A stretch of DNA of 10,898 nucleotides, taken from assembly GCA_002162915.1 (NCBI GenBank), contig MABB01000080.1, positions 1,085-11,982 on the forward strand. Direction: 5' to 3'. The notes under the pieces are model-generated. The model was not told where the DNA came from and searched no databases. It saw only the letters and a program-made list of their open reading frames with translations. Below, piece after piece: positions 7,944-10,898 of the stretch; position 1 is the first letter of the stretch, and each line of letters opens with the position of its first letter. This stretch comes from Rhodospirillales bacterium 47_12_T64. Lineage in GTDB: Bacteria; Pseudomonadota; Alphaproteobacteria; Kiloniellales; Kiloniellaceae. A program made the translations under genes and the position numbers.

Positions 7944-7992
7944 TTCACAAAATTTCACAATAAAACTTAAATATATTTACAAAATTTGCAAA
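7944..7992. promoter_or_regulatory. Candidate autoregulatory operator pair of the ScfR-type regulator
   Basis: Two related 17-base elements lie 32 bases apart: TTCACAAAATTTCACAA (7944-7960) and TTTACAAAATTTGCAAA (7976-7992), identical at 13 of 17 positions. The second contains the palindrome TTTGCAAA (7985-7992), the core recognised by the related regulators RamB and PrpR in actinobacteria. A spacing of about three helical turns places both on the same DNA face. The first overlaps the expected transcription start and the second lies in the promoter spacer, an arrangement suited to repression. Confidence 0.5.
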
Positions 7993-7997
7993 AACAA
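7970..7997 (-). promoter_or_regulatory. Putative promoter of the ScfR-type regulator gene
   Basis: The minus strand shows TTGTTT (7992-7997), a 16-base spacer containing TTTGCAAA, and TATATT (7970-7975). The predicted start near 7962 leaves a leader of about 30 bases before the ATG at 7930. The surrounding DNA is AT-rich, so other hexamer pairs are possible. Confidence 0.4.
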
Positions 7998-8139
7998 GCA
8001 ATGCCTTATTGCCTCTAACCTGCTCGTGTCCCTATGCTTCTCTCACAAACGAGCAAGATAGTCCCTGTACTTGATATTGTTAGTTTAGGCTTGTCGGCCA
8101 TCATTACTTCCTGTTCGTCGTGCGTTGTATAAAGACGAC

Positions 8140-8321
8140 ATACGGCACAGCAGGACTTAAGAATCTCTGGTAATAATGCAAAGGGTTTAGTGTGTTTGAC
8201 CTTAGCGACACGACAGTACACCAGAGGTAAAAGCTTAGCTGATTACGGCCAACTTAGTAATCAGTGAAGCTCTATCGACCTTTACTTAAACGAGAGAGGC
8301 TATGCCCCTCTCGTTTTTTTT
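8140..8321 (+). ncRNA. Candidate small RNA divergent from the ScfR-type regulator
   Basis: No convincing gene is present between the regulator start (7930) and the exporter stop (8353), yet the plus strand ends in a strong intrinsic terminator. Upstream of it are two further hairpins. Positions 8163-8171 pair with 8220-8228 (core CTCTGGT/ACCAGAG, one G-U), and 8232-8246 pairs with 8257-8271 (AGCTT and CTGATTAC arms with a 2x2 internal loop). TATAAA at 8128-8133, with a weak TTACTT 18 bases upstream, could start a transcript near 8140, giving about 180 nt. The 5' end is uncertain. The longest plus-strand ATG frame here (8034-8132, 32 residues) has no ribosome-binding site. I recognise no known RNA family (not tRNA, tmRNA, SRP RNA or RNase P). 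Confidence 0.45.
8289..8321 (+). terminator. Strong plus-strand intrinsic terminator
   Basis: The stem pairs 8289-8300 with 8304-8315 (11 of 12 positions paired, GC-rich, 3-base loop) and is followed by a T8 tract (8314-8321). The T tract lies on the plus-strand side; on the minus strand only UUUAA follows, so it would serve the exporter gene poorly. No plus-strand protein gene precedes it. Confidence 0.85.
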
Positions 8322-8352
8322 CGCCTGATTAGAATTTTGCCCTTATCATACT

Positions 8353-8964
8353 TCAAGTAAACTGCCCTATTGCCATATACGCAACGATCCCAACGGTCGA
8401 GATCGCGAGAAAGAAATTCACCGCAAGCTTCTTTCCGGGGCTCTGGATGGCAGAAATGATTTTGTCTCCCCCCCAACACCAAATACAGTTTGTCGGAAAT
8501 CCACCAACGATAAAGACAAGACACATGACCAACCACTGCTCCCATACAGGACTTGATTGATTGGTAAATTGAGCAAAAACTGTTGTGGCCATTAACCAGG
8601 CTTTGGGGTTCATTGGATGAACAACAAGTCCGTTCAAATAACCAACGGCCTTCGCGCCTCCTCCCTTAGACATTTTGCTCATATCAGACATTGCGATTTT
8701 CCATGCAAGATAAAGCAAATAGCAACTGCTCGCGACAGTGATCATCGGCGCCAAACCAGGGAAACCATCCAGCAGGCTCGTAACGCCAAAAGCGGCGACG
8801 GCAAGGACAAGAAAAAATCCGCTCTGAACCCCAAGGGTAAATGGAAAGGCACGCTTAAATCCCAAAGCTGCACCTGTTGCCATTAAGATCATGTTCGCCG
8901 GCCCGGGTGTGCCAGACATTACCGCCGCAAAAATAATTGCCGGCAAGATGTTTTCAGGTGACAT
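8353..8964 (-). CDS. LysE/RhtB-family amino-acid exporter
   Basis: This 203-residue integral membrane protein is the usual length for LysE/RhtB exporters, with about six hydrophobic segments (roughly 5-27, 40-62, 71-92, 111-133, 143-165 and 180-200). The family signature TPGPANM is at 19-25, followed by GAALGF. NPKAW is at 119-123, and CYLLYLAWKI (81-90) resembles the third helix of RhtB/EamB-type proteins. Members export amino acids such as lysine, threonine, homoserine or cysteine derivatives; the substrate here cannot be told. The ATG at 8964 has a very strong ribosome-binding site (AAGGAGGTGG, six bases or fewer away). It is divergent from a MocR-type regulator 92 bases away, a common arrangement in which the regulator controls the exporter. 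Confidence 0.92.
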   Translation of the reverse strand: MSPENILPAIIFAAVMSGTPGPANMILMATGAALGFKRAFPFTLGVQSGFFLVLAVAAFGVTSLLDGFPGLAPMITVASSCYLLYLAWKIAMSDMSKMSKGGGAKAVGYLNGLVVHPMNPKAWLMATTVFAQFTNQSSPVWEQWLVMCLVFIVGGFPTNCIWCWGGDKIISAIQSPGKKLAVNFFLAISTVGIVAYMAIGQFT

Positions 8965-9004
8965 TTAACCACCTCCTTAACTCATAAGTTCTATCCATTA
9001 GCAG

Positions 9005-9032
9005 ATGATATGAATTTACTCTGTATTGTTCA
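9005..9032 (-). promoter_or_regulatory. Putative promoter of the LysE-family exporter
   Basis: The minus strand shows TGAACA (9027-9032), a 16-base spacer and TATCAT (9005-9010), giving a leader of about 35 bases. The -35 element overlaps the first two ATTGTTC-type half-sites, so a bound regulator could block or assist RNA polymerase. Confidence 0.35.
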
Positions 9033-9054
9033 TTGAACAATTGATACATTGTTC
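9025..9054. promoter_or_regulatory. Candidate MocR-type operator with three ATTGTTC half-sites
   Basis: ATTGTTC occurs at 9025-9031 and again at 9048-9054 as a direct repeat 23 bases apart. An inverted copy, GAACAAT, lies at 9035-9041, so the first two form a palindrome around 3 bases. Direct repeats with or without an inverted copy are typical of MocR regulator sites. The last copy ends two bases before the regulator's start codon, so autorepression is likely. Confidence 0.55.
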
Positions 9055-9056
9055 CT

Positions 9057-10496
9057 ATGACAATTTTATCTTTGATATCGAAGCAACCACCGGCCGATGG
9101 GCAGAAGTACGTTATGCTGGAAACCCTGTTCAAACAGGCTATTAGTAACGGCACCCTCAAGCCCGGCGAGAAGCTACCACCTTTACGAATTGCGGCCTGG
9201 AATGCGAAGTGTAGCCTAGGCACAATGTCGAGAGTCTATACATCACTTGAACGAAAAGGCCTTGTATCTGCAGAAGTGGGCCGGGGAACCTTCGTTCAGG
9301 AAAAATCAAAAATTGGTGCGGACATCATATTCTCCCGCTCCGTAAAGACAAAAGCGAGAGCCGAGGTAAATGATACAACCTCTATCACACCGGACATAAT
9401 TGATCTGGGCATGAATGCCATCACCAATGAATGGGGAGAGAATTTAATTCGCTGGGCCTTGCGAAGAGCCGCCGAAAAAGCCTCCTCCCTTACGCTCATG
9501 ACCTACAAAGATGGTTTTGGTGATCCATCCCAAAAACTGTTAATGCGAAACTTCCTCCCTCGATCACTGCAAAACACTAGTGACGAGCGCACCATGATTA
9601 ATCATGGTGCCCAAAATGGAATTTTCACCGCCCTGAGCAGACTGACCTCACCAGGGGACATCGTCTGCATTGAGCCCCTGAGTTATCCCGGGATTTCCGC
9701 TGCCATATCTCAAACCGGGCGGTCCAGTGTCATCGTTGACATGGATTCAAAGGGAATTTGCCCCGCATCATTTGAAAAACTCTGCAAAGAAGGCCGAATT
9801 CGGATTCTGGTAACCACGGCCACTGGCCACAATCCCACTTGCATCACGACACCTCTGGCGCGCCGCAAAATAATCGGTGCACTCGCAGAAAAATATAACG
9901 TTCTCATTGCAGAAGACGATATCTACGGATTTCTCTACCCAGAAGCACCCGCGCCCTATGCAGCCCTTTTCCCCGACAATGCGATTTACCTTACAAGCCT
10001 TGCCAAACGGATAACCCCCTCCTTACGTATCGGTCTGGCAATCGCACCACCGCACATTACAATGCTGATGGCCCAAGGGATTACAGCGCAAACCTGGATG
10101 GTTTCCCCCATTCTGGTTGCAGCCGCTACTGAGATTTCAGGGCGCAAGGATGACTTGGCGTCCATACCAAAAGCAGTGACAACACAAGCTCAAGAACGAG
10201 GAGAGCTCACAAAAAACATCCTTGGCTGTAAGGTGAAAAATATTGATACATGTCGCTCGCATGCCTGGATAGAACTCCCGCCCTCCATTTCGGCGGATAC
10301 ATTTGTCAAAAGGGCTGAACTCTCTGGCGTCCACATAATGGCGGGCCACCGCTTCGCAAATAACTCCAGTGCAGGTCGATCAAACATTCGTCTTTCCATC
10401 ATGGCCCCAAGGCAAAAAATGATTCTGAAAACGGCACTCGTAAAGTTAGAAGCAATTCTCTCTACGCCAAATGAAAACCCCTATGAACTGTTCTAA
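9057..10496 (+). CDS. MocR-family regulator (GntR helix-turn-helix fused to aminotransferase-like domain)
   Basis: This 479-residue protein has an N-terminal GntR winged helix (about 17-82: AISNGTLKPGEKLPPLR, TMSRVYTSLERKGLV, GRGTFV). A fold-type I aminotransferase domain follows (about 115-470). PLP-site residues are visible: N259 in GHNPT, D287 in AEDDIYGF, K317 in SLAKR for the internal aldimine, and R445 in SNIRLS for the carboxylate. MocR/GabR/PdxR proteins use PLP or its amino-acid adduct to sense effectors and usually do not turn over substrate. The divergent LysE-type exporter is the probable target. The ATG at 9057 is needed to keep the whole winged helix. It has no Shine-Dalgarno sequence and sits directly behind the operator half-sites, so translation may be leaderless or nearly so. 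The recognition helix (RIAAWNAKCSLGTMSRVY) departs from the usual family consensus. Confidence 0.9.
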   Translation: MTILSLISKQPPADGQKYVMLETLFKQAISNGTLKPGEKLPPLRIAAWNAKCSLGTMSRVYTSLERKGLVSAEVGRGTFVQEKSKIGADIIFSRSVKTKARAEVNDTTSITPDIIDLGMNAITNEWGENLIRWALRRAAEKASSLTLMTYKDGFGDPSQKLLMRNFLPRSLQNTSDERTMINHGAQNGIFTALSRLTSPGDIVCIEPLSYPGISAAISQTGRSSVIVDMDSKGICPASFEKLCKEGRIRILVTTATGHNPTCITTPLARRKIIGALAEKYNVLIAEDDIYGFLYPEAPAPYAALFPDNAIYLTSLAKRITPSLRIGLAIAPPHITMLMAQGITAQTWMVSPILVAAATEISGRKDDLASIPKAVTTQAQERGELTKNILGCKVKNIDTCRSHAWIELPPSISADTFVKRAELSGVHIMAGHRFANNSSAGRSNIRLSIMAPRQKMILKTALVKLEAILSTPNENPYELF

Positions 10497-10721
10497 TTAT
10501 TAGCATAAATGATCTATCTCCTTTAACTCATCTCGGGAGAATTAATAAAAAATGCCCCTCCTCACATCAGCAAAAAACAACAAACATTAGTTACTTAAAT
10601 AAAACCACTCAATAGTCATAAATAAACTACATATATAAATATTATTACATTTTTTTCTTATTTGTATTTGATCATTATTTAAATTAATAATTTTAATTAT
10701 TAGATATATCAACTTAAGTAA

Positions 10722-10738
10722 TTGATAATCATTATCAA
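10722..10738. promoter_or_regulatory. Fur-box-like palindrome
   Basis: TTGATAAT, one C, then ATTATCAA form a perfect 8-1-8 palindrome. It contains the GATAAT-N-ATTATC core of the classical Fur box, and also the TGA-N9-TCA spacing of the alphaproteobacterial iron-rhodo (RirA) box. It lies about 140 bases upstream of a probable bacterioferritin gene, consistent with iron control. Confidence 0.65.
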
Positions 10739-10762
10739 AAATTCATTTTTTAAATTATTTAC

Positions 10763-10777
10763 TTGAATTCTATTCAA
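10763..10777. promoter_or_regulatory. Second palindrome overlapping the possible bfr promoter
   Basis: TTGAAT-TCT-ATTCAA forms a perfect 6-3-6 palindrome whose left arm is also a plausible -35 element. It faintly recalls Irr-type iron control sites, but the match is not close enough to name a regulator. Confidence 0.3.
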
Positions 10778-10877
10778 AACAATTTACATTATTGGAAAGA
10801 TTCTAAAGTAGGAAGTAACAGCTACTTAAGGAAAAACCTTTTCCTTCCAGGGACAAATTCAAAACAAGGAGCCCGTC

Positions 10878-10898
10878 ATGAAAGGCGACAAAAAAGTC
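10878..10898 (+). CDS. bfr: Start of a probable bacterioferritin gene (partial)
   Basis: Only seven codons are visible, reading MKGDKKV. This matches the conserved beginning of proteobacterial bacterioferritins (MKGDxKVI...), the haem-containing 24-subunit iron-storage ferritins. An AAGGAG ribosome-binding site lies seven bases before the ATG. The upstream Fur-box-like palindrome supports an iron-related gene. The call rests on seven residues and context, so another protein with a similar start remains possible. Confidence 0.68.

Larger units (their letters stand above)
10497..10877. other. AT-rich intergenic region before the bacterioferritin start
   Basis: No open frame of interest and no clear terminator after the MocR-type gene are visible in these 381 bases. 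The central part (about 10600-10760) is almost entirely A and T and includes an 8-2-8 AT palindrome (10685-10702), which may simply reflect composition. Two palindromes nearer the gene look regulatory and are listed separately. TTGAAT (10763-10768), a 16-base spacer and TACATT (10785-10790) could form a promoter. Confidence 0.5.

Noticed and set aside
8015..8104. Minus-strand small frame (ATGATGGCC..., 28-29 residues) with an AGGAAG ribosome-binding-like site, within a longer GTG frame to 8221
   Set aside because: The peptide has no recognisable motif, its codon use is unlike neighbouring genes, and the longer frame runs across the stems of the candidate small RNA. It could be a leader peptide for the regulator, but nothing else supports it.
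8034..8132. Plus-strand 32-residue hydrophobic frame (MLLSQTSKIVPVL...)
   Set aside because: There is no ribosome-binding site and no family resemblance. It also overlaps the proposed -10 element of the small RNA.
8617..8886. Plus-strand 89-residue frame antisense to the LysE-family exporter
   Set aside because: It is highly basic with no hydrophobic core, and is explained as the reverse complement of a membrane-protein gene.
10685..10702. AT palindrome TAATAATT-TT-AATTATTA
   Set aside because: In a stretch made almost only of A and T such palindromes are expected by chance. It has no G or C to define a binding site.

Overview
The window looks like a chromosomal piece of a moderate-GC, probably marine, alphaproteobacterium. 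This is inferred from the protein style of MlaC, EttA, the SLC5-type sensor kinase and the ScfR-type regulator. There is no rRNA, tRNA, phage, transposon or CRISPR array. A species cannot be named from the sequence alone.

Layout. (1) Positions 1-708, plus strand: the tail of an unidentified gene is followed two bases later by mlaC, an outer-membrane lipid-transport component. (2) Positions 737-861 hold two intrinsic terminators between the convergent mlaC and ettA. (3) ettA (887-2563, minus) is an ABC-F translation factor. (4) Positions 2732-7930, minus strand, are the most interesting part. Read in transcription order it encodes an XRE/ScfR-type transcription factor, a single-domain response regulator, a small two-helix membrane protein, and a transporter-fused histidine kinase (SLC5-STAC-DHp-CA). 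(5) Positions about 8000-8321 contain no convincing gene. They do contain a plus-strand series of RNA hairpins ending in a strong terminator, so a small RNA is likely. (6) Positions 8353-10496 hold a divergent pair: a LysE-family exporter and a MocR-type (GntR plus aminotransferase fold) regulator sharing a 92-base operator region. (7) Positions 10497-10877 are very AT-rich and include a perfect Fur-box-like palindrome upstream of the first codons of a probable bacterioferritin gene.

Main result. The transcription factor carries an internal 67-residue segment that aligns without gaps to the histidine-bearing dimerisation domain (DHp) of the neighbouring kinase. I count 29/67 identities, and the phospho-acceptor histidine is kept. 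The response regulator has no output domain. The locus therefore reads as a possible phosphorelay: membrane solute sensor/kinase, then CheY-like shuttle, then transcription factor with a built-in DHp. The ScfR family is linked to short-chain acyl (acetate/propionate) metabolism, and CrbS/CbrA kinases to acetate or carbon sensing, so a short-chain organic acid is the best guess for the signal. The factor's promoter contains TTTGCAAA, the core recognised by related RamB/PrpR proteins, which suggests autoregulation.
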